Part shown: positions 22,881 to 34,283 of the stretch, one piece after another | How positions within the stretch are numbered: the stretch's first letter is position 1 | Layout of the letters: each line of letters opens with the position of its first letter | DNA from: Aselliscus stoliczkanus | Lineage: Eukaryota; Chordata; Mammalia; Chiroptera; Hipposideridae | Direction: 5' to 3' | DNA length: 64,000 bases | Assembly (NCBI GenBank): GCA_033961575.1 | Contig: CM066728.1 | Span: 103,616,852-103,680,851, forward strand | The notes under the pieces: model-generated | Seen by the model: only the letters and a program-made list of their open reading frames with translations | Told to the model about the DNA's origin: nothing | Database searches by the model: none | Translations under genes and position numbers: made by a program

Positions 22881-24434
22881 GTGGAAGTAAAGGGCCTCAC
22901 TTTACCCTAAATTCTAGTCAGTTGAAAATCCCAAAATAGTGGTCTTATAAACTTTAGAGCATGCAATAGCAGACCTTTACAATGATTTGCTGCTATGTTC
23001 TTAAACGTCGTTGGGAGTCAGTAAGAATATATTCTATTGGACAACCAGTGAATACCAAATTTCTGTCAAGCTGGAAAGACCCTTGAAATTGGCACTTGAG
23101 CTAGTCAACTTTCCATTGTTAAGTGGCTGCAGCCTTTCAAGGCAGCAGGAAACAGAGATGGTTTCTGAAACCTTACCAAAACCAAAGTCAACTAAAATAA
23201 GTGTGACTTGATGAATGTTAAAATGAAGTTGAAATTGGTTTCAGCCCATTTCTGAACTTGTAGCCACTGTTCTGATAATTCTACCTTACCTGCCTTATTT
23301 CACTAGTTTTCTGGAAGGTTGTTTTCTTTTCAATCCACATCTATGAATGAATGTGTATTCTAAATTTTCACGCAAACTATCACTGATGAGTCTTAGCGGT
23401 TTTTTTTTCCCCCACCACAAAAGACTACAAATTTTCTTCCTCTTACATTCCTCTTTTGCCAAAATAGGCCTCTATGGCTGGGTGGTTTTATTTTGTTCCA
23501 TCATAAGAGTTTTAATATAAGCTTGTCAAAAAAAATAGACAGCAGTGACAGTTAAATTAAAAGTGGCACCAATTAACATATTTATAGAACACCACACACA
23601 AACAGACAACAGATGAGGAGAGGATGTATTTATACATGAGAAGCCCACCAGATCCAGCAATAATCAATTTTTTAGAAAGGCTGTGCCCCTGACAAATTAT
23701 TAGTAAGACACAATCTCAAAGTTCTAAGATACACAAAATGGGGTCCTTTTTCCCACCACCTGACTTCCCCTGGGCCACAATTGCTACCTGGGAGGCAGTG
23801 GCACAGGTGCAAAAGTCATTAGAAGATGGATTGGCTGGCACCCTCTCAGTGACTGTGGGTCCATGTAGGAGATAAAGCCTCTCAGCCAACTGGCCCCTCT
23901 GGTTACTGTGACAATGAAGGACCACTTGCCTCTGTCCTCCAGACACAGCCAGGGACATGGACAAAACGTTGGCAGACCGTGTTCCTCTTTTCTGCCCATT
24001 TCCCTCTGTCATCTCATACCTACCCCCACACACCAATGCTGCTCTTAAGGAAAGATCGGATATCTGCCATTCATCAGAGTTAACATGTTACCTACCCTCT
24101 GCCCTCAGAGTTCTGAAAAGTTTAAACTTCTAGCTATGGAATCTATTCCTTACTGAAGGGAATTCTGGCATTAATGGCAGGCTGAGGTGTGGAGGGTGAG
24201 AGGCATTTTATGGCGGGAGGGCCCTCCTAGGTTCCTAAATGACACATGAGGCAGCCACACCCTGCGTTGCTCCTGTCCCTCTGAGTGAGATGTGGCTCCA
24301 GGTAGAACGAGGCGCTCTTCCTCCACCTATAGGTCAGTGGAGAAGAAAGAGGTCTGGAGTTGACAATGGATTCACTGGAACAAAGCAATCTCTCTATTAC
24401 TTCTCTAAATATGTAAACTCTTTAGGCACCACGT
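22881..24434. other. No recognisable gene or repeat
   Basis: About 1.5 kb. Antisense frames at 23716-24036 have no recognisable domain. Nothing assignable. Confidence 0.45.
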
Positions 24435-24806
24435 ATGCTCTAGACGGAATGACTATGCCCCCCTATAATTCACATGTTGAAACCTAATCCCCAAGGTGAT
24501 GGTATAAGGAAGTGGGGACTTTGGAAGTTGATTAGGCTGTGAGGGAAGAGCCCTCATAAATGAGATCAGTACCCTTATAAAAGAGACCGCAGAAAGCTCC
24601 CTTGCGCTTTCCACCATGTGAGGACATAGCAAAACGACAGCTATCTATGCACCAGGAGTCATGCTCTTGGCAGACACCTGTGCAGGCTCCTTGATCTTGG
24701 TTTTCCCAGCCTCCTGAACTGTGAGAAATACATTTCTGTTGTTTACAAGCCCCTTGGAGTACATAACAGGTGTTCTAAAAAGCAGCCCATATGGACCAAG
24801 ATGACA
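24435..24806 (+). mobile_element. MLT1-type LTR (ERVL-MaLR-like)
   Basis: Same landmarks as the LTR at 16354: ATTCACATGTTGAAACCTAA, GTACCCTTATAAAAGAGACC, CACCATGTGAGGACATAGCA, TTTTCCCAGCCTCCTGAACT, TGAGAAATACATTTCTGTTG and a terminal AGCAGCCCATATGGACCAAG. An ancient solo LTR, non-coding. The better preserved TATAAAA-like segment at 24575-24581 probably marks the old LTR promoter. Confidence 0.7.
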
Positions 24807-25850
24807 TACTAGTTGGTTTCTTAAATGACAAGTGGCTTCCCATATGCTAGAAAATATATATACTAAAAGTATAATCACAGGACTTGTGATTCTGACTGTG
24901 ATGGATTAGCCTAAAAAAAAAAAACTAAAGAAAAAAAAATAGATAAAATCATTTTTTTTTTAATTGCTTAAAGGCATGGGAGAGCTGCCAAGGCAACCTG
25001 GCAGAATTTGGGCACCAGGTCCAAGAAAGAAGGGAAACTTACAGAGGTCAGCCCAACTTTCTGCATTCTAAATTCACTTTCAGGGCATTTACCAGTTCTT
25101 GGTGTTGGGATAGAAGCTCGGCAGAGGCAGCAGAGTTTTAAGCAATTTTTCAGTACTAGCAAGACAAACTGGGATTTAAGGCTACAAAAATGGCCTTGAG
25201 AGGCCAAGCCATCAAAGAGAAGGAGGGCGCCAAGAATGAATCCAACACTTGGCAAGGGTTTCCCCCAATGTGTCAGGCGGAGACTACAACACAAAAATAC
25301 ATAGGAATAATGAGCAATGTAAATTTATGTAAATCTAAATGAATATTAATTTTACAGAGCAGTAATAATATTGTCTTGTGGAAATGAGATTTTTAAATGT
25401 GTAGAATTAAACTGTATGACAAAAATAACACAAGGAAAGGGGGCTCATGGAGTTAAATAGTTCTAAGAACTTAACATTATCTTATGAAGGGTAAAGAACA
25501 TATTTATGTTAGACTTGAATAAGTCGAGGACAATTTTTTAATTTCTAGGATAACTTCCAAAAGAAAAGCATGAGAATATCTTTTCTAAAAAGAACCAGTA
25601 GAAGAGAGAATAGAATAATTTTATAGAATAGCTGATTAATTTTTAAAAGATTCAAAAAAAGAACATAAATACATAGGACAAGCATAAAAAACAGTAATAT
25701 GGTAGACTAAAAACATATCTATTAATAATTACATAAAATATAAGTATTTAGTATAAACAAAAGACAAAGTCTGTCAGCCTACATAAAATAACAAAACCCA
25801 TCTAATGCTATTTACAAGATACACATGTTAAATATAAAAATACACAAAGG

Positions 25851-26262
25851 GGGCTGGCCAAGTGGCGCATTGGTTCAGAGTTGGCTTGGGACGCCAGCTC
25901 TGAGCAGCAGGACCCCGGTTTGGATCCCACATGAGAGCCAGTGACGCTGTGCCCTCTACAACAGCTCGACCTAGAGCTGGGCTACCCTGAGTCACCGGTG
26001 ATGGCATAGGCTGCAGTAGGACTGGCCAGCAGCTGGCGTGTGCTTTCGTGAGCTGCCATGAGAGGTCATCCAATGGCCTGCAAGCAACTGCCTCACCTGG
26101 GAAGAGCACAATGATCACAATACCAACATGGGCCAGTGAAGCGAAATCCTCCACAAATAGACTGAAGAACAAAAGGATAGCAACTTGTCTGTTCCCCTTC
26201 CCTGATTCCCCAATGCTGTTCCCCTCCCCCAATTCCCCAATAAAATCTTTAAAAAAAAGAAA
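25851..26262 (+). mobile_element. Full-length long T+ SINE (subfamily 1) inside L1
   Basis: Starts GGGCTGGCCAAGTGGCGCAT. A-box TGGCGCATTGG, B-box-like CGGTTTGGATCCC, a body with CCTCTACAACAGCTCGACCT, the CCAATGGCC...CTGCCTCACC block, then the AACTTGTCTGTTCCCC and CAATAAAATCTTT tail with A. The AATAAA plus TCTTT arrangement is the known T+ SINE 3' end (polyadenylation signal and Pol III terminator). Target duplication acacaaagg at 25842-25850 and 26265-26273. Its antisense strand happens to be open for about 146 codons, which is an artefact. Confidence 0.9.
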
Positions 26263-26890
26263 AGACACAAAGGCTCAAAGTAAAGGGATAGAAAATGTAT
26301 ACCATGCAAACACAAAAACAAAGCTTATGTAAAGATAGTAGTATCAGACATGGTACAATGTAAGACAAGAAACAGCATTAGAATTAAAGCAGAACATTTC
26401 ATAATAATAAAAGTGTTAATCCACCAAGAAAATATAAGTTATAAATTTGTATGTATCTGATATCATTGAGTAAAAGAATTTGTAAGCTAAAAGGAGAAAT
26501 AAAAAGAGTCCACAATATAGTGAAAGACTTTAACACATCCCTCTCAATCACTGGTAGAAATGGGGGTGGAGGGGCATCAGTAAGGATATAAAAGATATGA
26601 ATGTCAAGGATGTAAGAGATGTGAATGTCACAATTAATAAGGTTGACCTAATTGATATATAGAGAGCATGGCAACCAATAATAGAGGAATATACATTGTT
26701 TGCCAGTGCACTTGGAATATTTACCAAAATGAACCATAATGCTGGGCCAGAGTTCAAATCCCAACAAATACAAGAAGTTGAAATAAATTAGAATGTGTTC
26801 TCTGACTACAGTAGAATTAGGCTTACTATCAATAACAGAAAAGATGATCAGAATATTCCCAGTTGCTTGGAAATTCAGCTTTTAAATAAC

Positions 26891-27287
26891 TGTTATGGTA
26901 TATGTAGCTCCTCCAACTTCAGGACCCAAACACTTATTTTTCTCAACTGTAGGAACACCATACTCCTGCCAAAAATTCTTCTAAACCAAGAGGACCTATT
27001 TTTCCTGAAACTACACGCCCATCCTAGGAACATCCTGCATCTAATGACCAGTTGATGCTGGGGTACAAAAGCCTTTCTCTTCATCAGACAACTCTCAAGG
27101 TCGATCCCAGATCCAGAACTCCCCAAGAGATTGGCTAAGATCTCTGTTGCGGATATATAATAGTTAGACTTCTCCCTCTGCACAATCCTTACATTACTCT
27201 CCTATAGGTGTAGATCTTGAGAGCCAACAAATCTCCTGCATACAACTCCCCATCTCAGAATCTGTTTCACAAGGATCCAATCTAACA
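26891..27287 (+). mobile_element. Solo-LTR-like insertion in L1 ORF2
   Basis: A 397-base block beginning TG and ending CA interrupts the L1 text between '...tttaaataac' and 'ggatccaagaagaaatc', which are adjacent in normal L1. Inside are a GGTACAAAAGCC TATA-like box (about 27060), CGATCCCAGATCCAGAACTC and CCTATAGGTGTAGATCTTGA, a layout typical of retroviral LTRs. A 6-base direct repeat TTATGG (26893-26898, 27289-27294) may be the target duplication, which would shift the ends slightly. No coding sequence of an endogenous retrovirus is present. Family unknown. Confidence 0.5.
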
Positions 27288-29559
27288 ATTATGGATCCAA
27301 GAAGAAATCACAATGGCAACTGGAAAATATTTTCAGTTTAATGATAATGAAAATATGATATATCAAACTTTTGGGGATTCAGCTAAAGCAGTGCTTAGAG
27401 GGAATTATGTATCTTTAAAAATATGTTAGAAAAGAAGGGTTGAAAATCAATTACCTAAGTGTTCATTTTAGGAACATATTTAACTCAAAGAATAGGAAGA
27501 AAAAAATCAGAAATTAATATACAATACATGCTATCAGCAAAATTGATAAACTTCCAACAAGACTGATTAAAAGAAAGAAAACTGCTACAAAATATAAATA
27601 TAAGAAGTAAGAAAAGGAATATCATTGTCAATCTTATGGGTATGTAAAAAGATCTTAAGAGGATCTCACAAAGTTTATTCCAAAACTATTTTGTTAATGC
27701 AGATGAAAGATTCTTTTTTAAAATACCCTAAAACTGACACTAGAATAGAAAATCTGAACAGTTAGATATCTAATAAAGAAATGCAAATTGTATTCATAAT
27801 GTTAACCCCATGAAGATTATCTCCAGGCTGTTAGAGAAAACCAGAGCCAAGTAATGGCTAGAATAGATTTTATTCAGGAACCACTGCAACTGGGGAAAAA
27901 AGACTTCAGTGTAGAACTAGGCTTGGGAGATCCAAGATGATGGAGTAAATAAATACTGTGCGTTCTTCATTCCATAAACACATTAAAATTACAACTAAAT
28001 TATAGAATTAACATGGAGAACCATCTAAAGTCTAGCTGAACAGAAGTCCTATAACTAAGGATATAAAGAAGAAGCCACTCGCGATTGATAGGAGGGATAG
28101 GGATGCAAAACAGACTGGCCCCAAGCCTATGTGTGGCAGTTGAGAATTAAGAGGGATCTCAACCATGGAGTTTCCCCCAAAAAAAGCAAGAAACATGAGT
28201 CATCCCCTGCCTTGCCCCCCCAACAACACACACACACCAGGTTCCCCTGCCCAGAGTACTGCTGCTGGGAAGAAGAGCCCCCAGAACTTATGGCTGTGAA
28301 AAACAGTGGGCATTCCTACTGTCCAGGTTGGGATGAAAGGCTGGGGTAAACCTAGACATCCTCTTAAGGGGCCCACGCACAGACTCACTCACATGCAGGC
28401 GCTCACCCTGGCCTCCTACAGAAAAAATGGTGACTCAGGGGACATCAAGGCATGGGGGGCAGATTGAGGTGTGTGACTTTGAAGTGAAGGCTGGAGGACA
28501 GTCACCATTTTTCCTGTCTGAGGTCCTCTTCCAGTGCAGCCAATAGGTGGCTGCCATCTTTCCTGTGTGGATCCCTCCCCCACAGGCCAAATCTGAATCT
28601 GATTGATCTGTGAGCTCCACTGCTCTACCACATTGATTCACTGGGAACCCACCTTACCCAATTCCCCCAACACTGGAGGCACTTTCCCTCGAGCAGCCAG
28701 TTTCACCCGCCTTGCCTTTTTCGTGGAAAACTATCAGAGTCTGTGGACCCCAGGTGGGCAGCAACTGGCCTCGCTGTGCTCTGAGACTTTTGCTGAGTAG
28801 CTCCAGGTTCAGCGCTGGCACCAAACCAGAATCTACATTAAACAATTGACCACAATTCTTCCCACTCTAGTAACTCCATGAGACCCTGCCTCACCAATTT
28901 GCATATTGCATGAGGCTTTATCAGTTGCTGAACCTTAAGCATGCTGACAGGTGGTAGCAGGCCTCGGGCTGTCCTGGCTCTTTGCGGAGCTACCTCAGGC
29001 TTGGTGGCGTCTCCCATCTGCTTCCAGGCTTAGCACAGGCAAGGAACAGCTGCAGATCACTTCCTTGTCCCTACCGGGAGTTCCCTGGCTGGTCACAGGC
29101 AATGGAGGACCTGGGTCTGCACCAGAGCCCATCTCAAGAGGATCCAGAGCTAACATACTTGGAGTTTGGCTTCAGGCCACAGCAGAGCACTGCCCAATTA
29201 GCCCCACAAGCAGCACATCCAAAGGGCGGTCTCAACAGGCATCAGAGACTGCTATGGCGAATACCAGCCAGTGAGGTAAACCTCCTGCACAGCAGCCTGT
29301 AAGCTGTGGACATTGCCAAACCCACAACCAATTAGCCAGAGGGTAAATCCCACCCACTAAGATGCCAATAATAATCAAGGCTCAACTATAACAGGAGAGC
29401 ACACACAACCCACACAAGGGACACTCCTTGAGCACACAGGGCAGGTGACCAGGGAGACCATGCCAGGGCCCCGCAGGACACCTACTACATAGGCCACCCG
29501 GCCAGGACTGAGAGACACAGCAGATCTACCTAATACATAGAAACAAACCGAGGTAGCCA

Positions 29560-30475
29560 AAATGAGGAAACAAAGAAATATGTCCCAAGTGAAAGAACAG
29601 GAGAAAAATCCAGAAAAATAACTTTAAAAAATGGAGGCAAGCAAACTTACCAGAGATAGCGTTCAAAACGATGGTTATAAAGATGCTCAAGGAACTTAGC
29701 GAGAACTTCAACAAAGAGATAGCAAGCACAAAAAAGAACATTGAAACCATAAAAAAAGAACCACTCAGAAGTGAAGAATACAATAACAAATGAAGAATGT
29801 ACTAGAAGGAATCACCAGCAAACTAGATGAAGCAAAGGACTGAATCGGTGATTTGGAAAACAAGGTAGCAGACAACACCCAATCAAAACAGCAAAAAGAA
29901 AGAAGGAAAAAAAAAAAATGAGGGTAGTTTAAGAGACTTCTGTGACCACATCAGCATAACAACATTCGTATCATAGGGGTGCCAGTAGGAGAATAGTTAG
30001 AAAGCAAAGGATTGAGAACCTATTTGAAAAAAATAATGAAAACTTTCCTAACCTGGCAAAGGAAATAGACATACAAGTCCAGGAAATGCAGAGTTCCAAA
30101 AAAGATGAACCCAAACAGGCCCACAACAAAATGCATTATAATTAAAATGGCAAAGTTTAAAGACAAAGTTAGACTCCAAAAAGCAGTAAGAAAAGGAAAT
30201 TAGTAACTTATAAGGGAGCTCCCATAAGATTGTCAGCTGATTTCTCAACAGAAAATTTGCAGGCCACAGGTACTGGCACAAAATACTCAATGTGATGAAA
30301 AGCAAGACCGTACAGCCAAGGCTGCACAATAAGGCTATCATTTAAAATTGAAGGACAAAAATAAAATAGAATAAAATAAAATTGAAAGAGAGACAAAGAG
30401 CTTCCCAGGCAAGAAAAAGCTAAAGGAGTTCATCACAAACAAACCAATGTTACAAGAAATGTTACAGGGACTTCT
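29560..30475 (+). pseudogene. HAL1/L1 ORF1p remnant, copy 1
   Basis: L1 ORF1p is an RNA-binding nucleic-acid chaperone with a coiled coil, an RRM domain and a C-terminal domain. Here FKTMV-like text near 29665 (TTCAAAACGATGGTTATAAA) marks the N-terminal side, NIRIIGVPV-like text near 29960 the RRM, and RLSADFSTENLQA near 30233 the C-terminal domain. It ends near CTAAAGGAGTTCATCACAAA and TACAGGGACTTCTTTAA (about 30420-30478). Frameshifts and stops (for example after GVPVGE) break it, so no protein is expected. Confidence 0.7.
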
Positions 30476-31194
30476 TTAAAATGAAACAAAAAAATTATGA
30501 ATAATAAAAATAATAAAATAGCAATAGATATACATCTAACAACAATTACTGTCAATGTAAATGGATTAAGTGCTCCAATGAAGACGTAGGAGGGCTGAAT
30601 CAATAAGAAAACAAAACACTTACATATGCTGCCTACCAGAGACTCACTTCAAATTGAAAGATACACAGACAGAAAGTAAAGAGATGAAAAAAGATATTTC
30701 ATGAAAATGGAAAAACTAAAAGCTGGAGTAGCCATACTTACAACAGACTAAATAGACTGTAAAACAAAGGCTATAACAAGAGACAAAGAAGGATCCAATA
30801 ACTCCACTTCTGAGTATTTATTCAAATAAACCCAAAACACTATTTCAAGGGGACATGTGCATCCATATGTTCATCACAGCAATATTTACAAAGGCCAAGA
30901 TGTGGAGGTGCCTGGGTATCCATCGGTGGAAGAATGGATATAGAGTAGGTACTGCATATATACAATGGAATATTGCTGGTTATGAAAAGAAATGGGTTCT
31001 TGCCATCTGCTGCAGCATGAATGGACATGGAGCGTGTTGTGCTGAGTGGAGTATGTCAGACAGAGAAAGACAAACGCAATGTGACTTCATTTATATGTGG
31101 AATCTAAAGAACAAAATAAACAAACCAAAGAGAAACAAACTCACAGATACAGAGAACATTTTGATGGTTGCCAGATGGGAGTGGGGTTGCGGGT

Positions 31195-31760
31195 GTGGGT
31201 GAAAAAAGGGGAAGGGATTAGGAAGTGCAAATTGGTTGTTATAAAGTAGTTATGGGGATGTAGGGTATAGCATAAGGAATATAGTTAATAATATTGTAAT
31301 AACTATATGTGGTGTCAAATGGGTACTAGATTTGTTGGGGTGATATGGGAAGGGGTTGGGGTCAGGGTGAAGAGATTAAGAAATATAAATTGGTAGTTAC
31401 AAAACAGTCATGGGGATGTAAAATAAATCATAGGGAATATAGTCAATGATATGGCAATATGTATATATAGTGCCCAGTGTGTACTAGACTAGTCAGGAGG
31501 ATCATTTCTTAAATTATATAAATTTCTAACCACTATGCTATATACCTGAAATTAATATAAAACAATATTGAATGTCAATTGTAAGTGAAAAAATTTAAAA
31601 GTGGGGGAAAGGTGAAGGGGAATAAGAGGTCCAAACTTCCAGGTATAAAACAAATAAGTCACAGGAATGTAATATACAGCATAGGAAATATAGTCAATAA
31701 TATTGTGATAGCATAGTACGGTGTCAGATGGTTGCTGGCTTTATCATGGTGATCACTTCT
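31195..31760 (+). repeat. Triplicated 3' unit of HAL1 copy 1
   Basis: Three related segments follow each other: about 31207-31340, 31373-31505 and 31615-31760. Each runs from an A/G-rich GATTAAGAA-like start through AAATTGGTAGTTAC-like, GGGGATGTAA, CATAGGGAATATAGTCAAT and TAGTG/GGTGTCA to a TACTAGA- or TTGCTGG-like end. In ordinary L1 3' ends the unit occurs once. The same triplet is found in copy 2 (about 59061-59640), so it is a family feature. Confidence 0.7.
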
Positions 31761-32192
31761 TTAGGTATATAAGTGTTGAATAACTATGGTGTACCCTTGA
31801 AACTAATATAATATTGTATGTTTGCTATATTTTTAATAAAAATCTTTTAAAAAGGGGGGAGGGGACTGGGCTCATTTCTGAGCACAGTATAGGTAACTGG
31901 GGATTCATAGCCAACAAGGAGAATGAGGGGGTCCGTAGATGGAAAATCACAGGTAAGGTGGTTCCTGCTAAAACAAGTTAACACGTTTCTTGCTGAAGTC
32001 AGGCCAGAGTGGCCAGACATCAAGAGTGGGGTATTCTCTCTAACCTGATTTAGCAGGATTCTTGCTATAACTGGGTGATTAAGACCCAGGAAGGATGGGA
32101 GATAAGGCAGAGGCCTAGTCAAAAAGAGGGCTCAGTGGAAGATGACTGAAGTTTGATCAAGGAGAGAGCCCTTGTCAAGGTTCAGATGATTT

Positions 32193-32308
32193 GTTTTTGT
32201 TTTTCATTTTTTGAGGGCAGTGTCACTGGCCCTCATATGTGGGACCGAACCGGGGCCGCTGGCTTCCCAGGCCAGCGCTTAACCACCGCGCCACTCCGCG
32301 GGCCCAAC
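32193..32308 (-). mobile_element. Head-only SINE with 13-bp target duplication
   Basis: On the minus strand: tRNA-like head (GGTTCGGTCCC B-box region, CGCGGTGGTTAAGCGCTGG A-box side), GAGGGCCAGTGACACTGCCC, A tail. The direct repeat gttcagatgattt at 32180-32192 and 32309-32321 is exact. It lies in the LTR-like block, so it is younger than that element. Confidence 0.92.
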
Positions 32309-33798
32309 GTTCAGATGATTTTACCCGCAGATTTTCTCCAGCAGATTCTCATTTAAAGAATAATTGATACCAATATTATACAAACTTTCCTACATAATAG
32401 AAAAAAGAACCATACTTCTTAACTCGTATGAGGCTAGCATAAACTTGATAGCAAAATCGGAAAAGAACATTACAAAAAAAGAAAAACGGCCTGTCGACTC
32501 TCACAGACATAGAGGAGAGAAAGACAACAGCAGCCCCTTATGTCTGGAAGCTGGCTGGCACTACCTGCTAGCCCTAGGTGTTACCCTGTTGAACAGAAAC
32601 AATTCCACAGAACACCAACATTAAGTAAGGGCATTAAGAATCAAGATAACCCAACACTACATAATCACGTCTGAAAACAGGCAAAGCCAAGATCATTGTT
32701 CAAACCACAAAAATGAATTTATCAACGTAAATCACCACATAACAAAGGGGAAAAAAAAGAAACATCGTATGATCATATCAATAAATGTACAAATTACATT
32801 TGATAAAGTTCAATACTTATTCATGTTAACAAAAATAAAAGCTTTTAGCAAACATAGAAGAAAACTTCCCATATCCTGATAAAGAGTATCTACAAAAGCT
32901 ATATAGCAAACATCATACTTAACAGTGAAATATGACAATAACTTCCCCTGAGATAGAGAAACAAATAAGTATGTCACTATGATCACTTATGTTCAAACAA
33001 CTGGAGTTTTTAGCCACTCTAATAATAAAACAAGAAAATAGCCAGGAATGAATCTGACAAAGATTTGTAAGACTTCCACACTGAAATTTACAAATATCGA
33101 GAGAAATCTTTAAAATTTAATTTAGTTGAAAACTATGTTATGCTCATGGATTGAAAGATTCAATATTATAAAGGTATCAGTTAATCCCAAATAATTCTAT
33201 TTTTCTTTTTAATGAAGGGTGTTTTAATGAAAATTGCAACTTAACTTAAAATTTATGTGGAAATGCAAAGATCCATGAACAGCCAAGACAATTTAGAAGA
33301 ACAAACTTGAGGCCTTACGTAAGCAGATAGCAAGACACGTTATAAAGCTACAGCAATTAAGACAGTGTGTTATTTATTGGTTCAAGGCTAGACCAACAGA
33401 CCTATGACAGAATAGAAAGCAAAGAAACTGTCACTTGATTGTTTTTACAAAGGTAACACATCAGTGAGGAAAGAATGGTGTTTTTAATAAATTGTATTGG
33501 ACCCATTGGACATCTACAAGAAAAAATTATTAAATCCCTACCTCACACCAAACATAATAATCAACTCCAGGTGGGTTGTAGCTATAAAAGTATGTAGAAA
33601 TACAATAAAGATTCCAGGGAGGAAAACGGATAATATGTTCATGACCTTGGGGGTAGACTAAAAAAAAAAAAAAAATTAAGAAGACACAACAGCAATAACC
33701 ACATATAAAATGATGGATAAATTCAACTAAATGTGAAAGTAAGAATTGCAGCTAATCAAAAAGATACCATTAAGAAAGTGAAAGGCGGCACTGTGTAA

Positions 33799-34283
33799 AC
33801 TTTTTCCTTTCTCGCTCCCCAGATGGCCATCTTGGCAGTTGCTCTTTGTTGACGGCCTTCCAGCATCCCCGGAAGGAAGACAGTGGCTGAAAAGATGAAA
33901 AAGTCACCGAAATTGATCAACTCTAGGCTCCAACTTGTTATGAAAAGTGGAAAGTGTGTGTTGGGGTACAGGCAAACTCTGAAAAAGATCAGACAAGCCA
34001 AAGTGAAACTGGTTATCCTTGCCAAGAACTGCCCAGCCTGGAGGAAATCTGAAATAGAGTACGAAGCCATGTTGGCCAGGGTGGGTATCCATCCCTACAG
34101 TAGCAATAATATTAAATTGGGCACAGCCTGTGGAAAATACTACACAGTATGCATACTGGCTATCAATGATCCAGGCGATTCTGATATCATTAGAAACATG
34201 CCAGAACAGGCTGGTTAAAAGTAAAGCATGCAAAATTTTTCTTTAATAAAACTGGGCAGAGCTAGGTTTAAAAAAAAAAAAAA
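33799..34283 (+). pseudogene. RPL30 processed pseudogene
   Basis: RPL30 is a protein of the large cytosolic ribosomal subunit. This copy has no introns and keeps the 5' UTR (TTTCCTTTCTCGCTCCCC, the oligopyrimidine start of ribosomal protein mRNAs), the coding region 33880-34218, the 3' UTR with TTCTTTAATAAAACTGG, and a poly-A tail. The protein reads ...[13 protein letters not shown], ...[19 protein letters not shown], ...LGTACGKYY, ...[14 protein letters not shown], closely like RPL30 (115 residues). The start codon has become ACA (33880-33882), one codon near the N-terminus is lost, and GAA to TAA (34216-34218) removes the last two residues. An imperfect target duplication aagaaagtgaaaggc / aaaagtgaaaaggc flanks it (33772-33786; about 34299-34312), so L1 machinery inserted it, into L1 sequence. 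Confidence 0.93.

Larger units (their letters stand above)
27927..31853 (+). mobile_element. HAL1-like half-LINE, copy 1
   Basis: A 3.9-kb L1 derivative. Parts in order: a start like TCCAAGATGATGGAGTAAAT; a roughly 1.6-kb 5' region; an ORF1 remnant (about 29560-30470) with the ORF1p signature around ATTCGTATCATAGGGGTGCC and the C-terminal-domain stretch (RLSADFSTENLQAT-like, about 30230-30275); a short ORF2 start (about 30526-30790, ITVNVNGLSAP and KAGVAILTTD) that jumps directly to the ORF2 C-terminal part (30800-31090; WRCLGIHRWKNG, then MNGHGACCAEWSMSDRERQTQ); and a 3' region of three related units. The reverse transcriptase and most of the endonuclease are absent, as in the known HAL1 families. 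Several stops make ORF1 dead here. No clear target duplication. Confidence 0.8.
27829..32329 (-). mobile_element. Second LTR-like element in L1, itself split by HAL1 and a SINE
   Basis: After removing the HAL1-like element (27927-31853) and the SINE (32193-32308), about 450 bases remain, interrupting the L1. Read on the minus strand the block starts TGCGGGTAAAATCATC and ends TTTTCTCTAACA, with a GAATAAAATC polyadenylation-like signal about 50 bases before that end, so a minus-strand solo LTR fits. The flanks show an imperfect 13-base repeat, agattatctccag (27814-27826) and agattttctccag (32329-32341). That is longer than usual for an LTR, so the element type is uncertain. Confidence 0.4.

Noticed and set aside
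25828..26268. 146-codon antisense frame as a new protein family (with relatives at 49797, 51786, 59782)
   Set aside because: All lie antisense to the same SINE; the shared protein text is the translated repeat.
27929..29550. Separate unique gene region upstream of ORF1
   Set aside because: It is repeated at 55690-57330 in the second element in the same order, so it is the 5' region of the HAL1-like family. Short frames such as 28951-29302 are not conserved intact.
33883..34218. RPL30 frame as a functional gene
   Set aside because: The normal ATG is ACA, the usual GAA near the end is a stop, there are no introns, and a poly-A tail and target duplication are present; it is a processed pseudogene.
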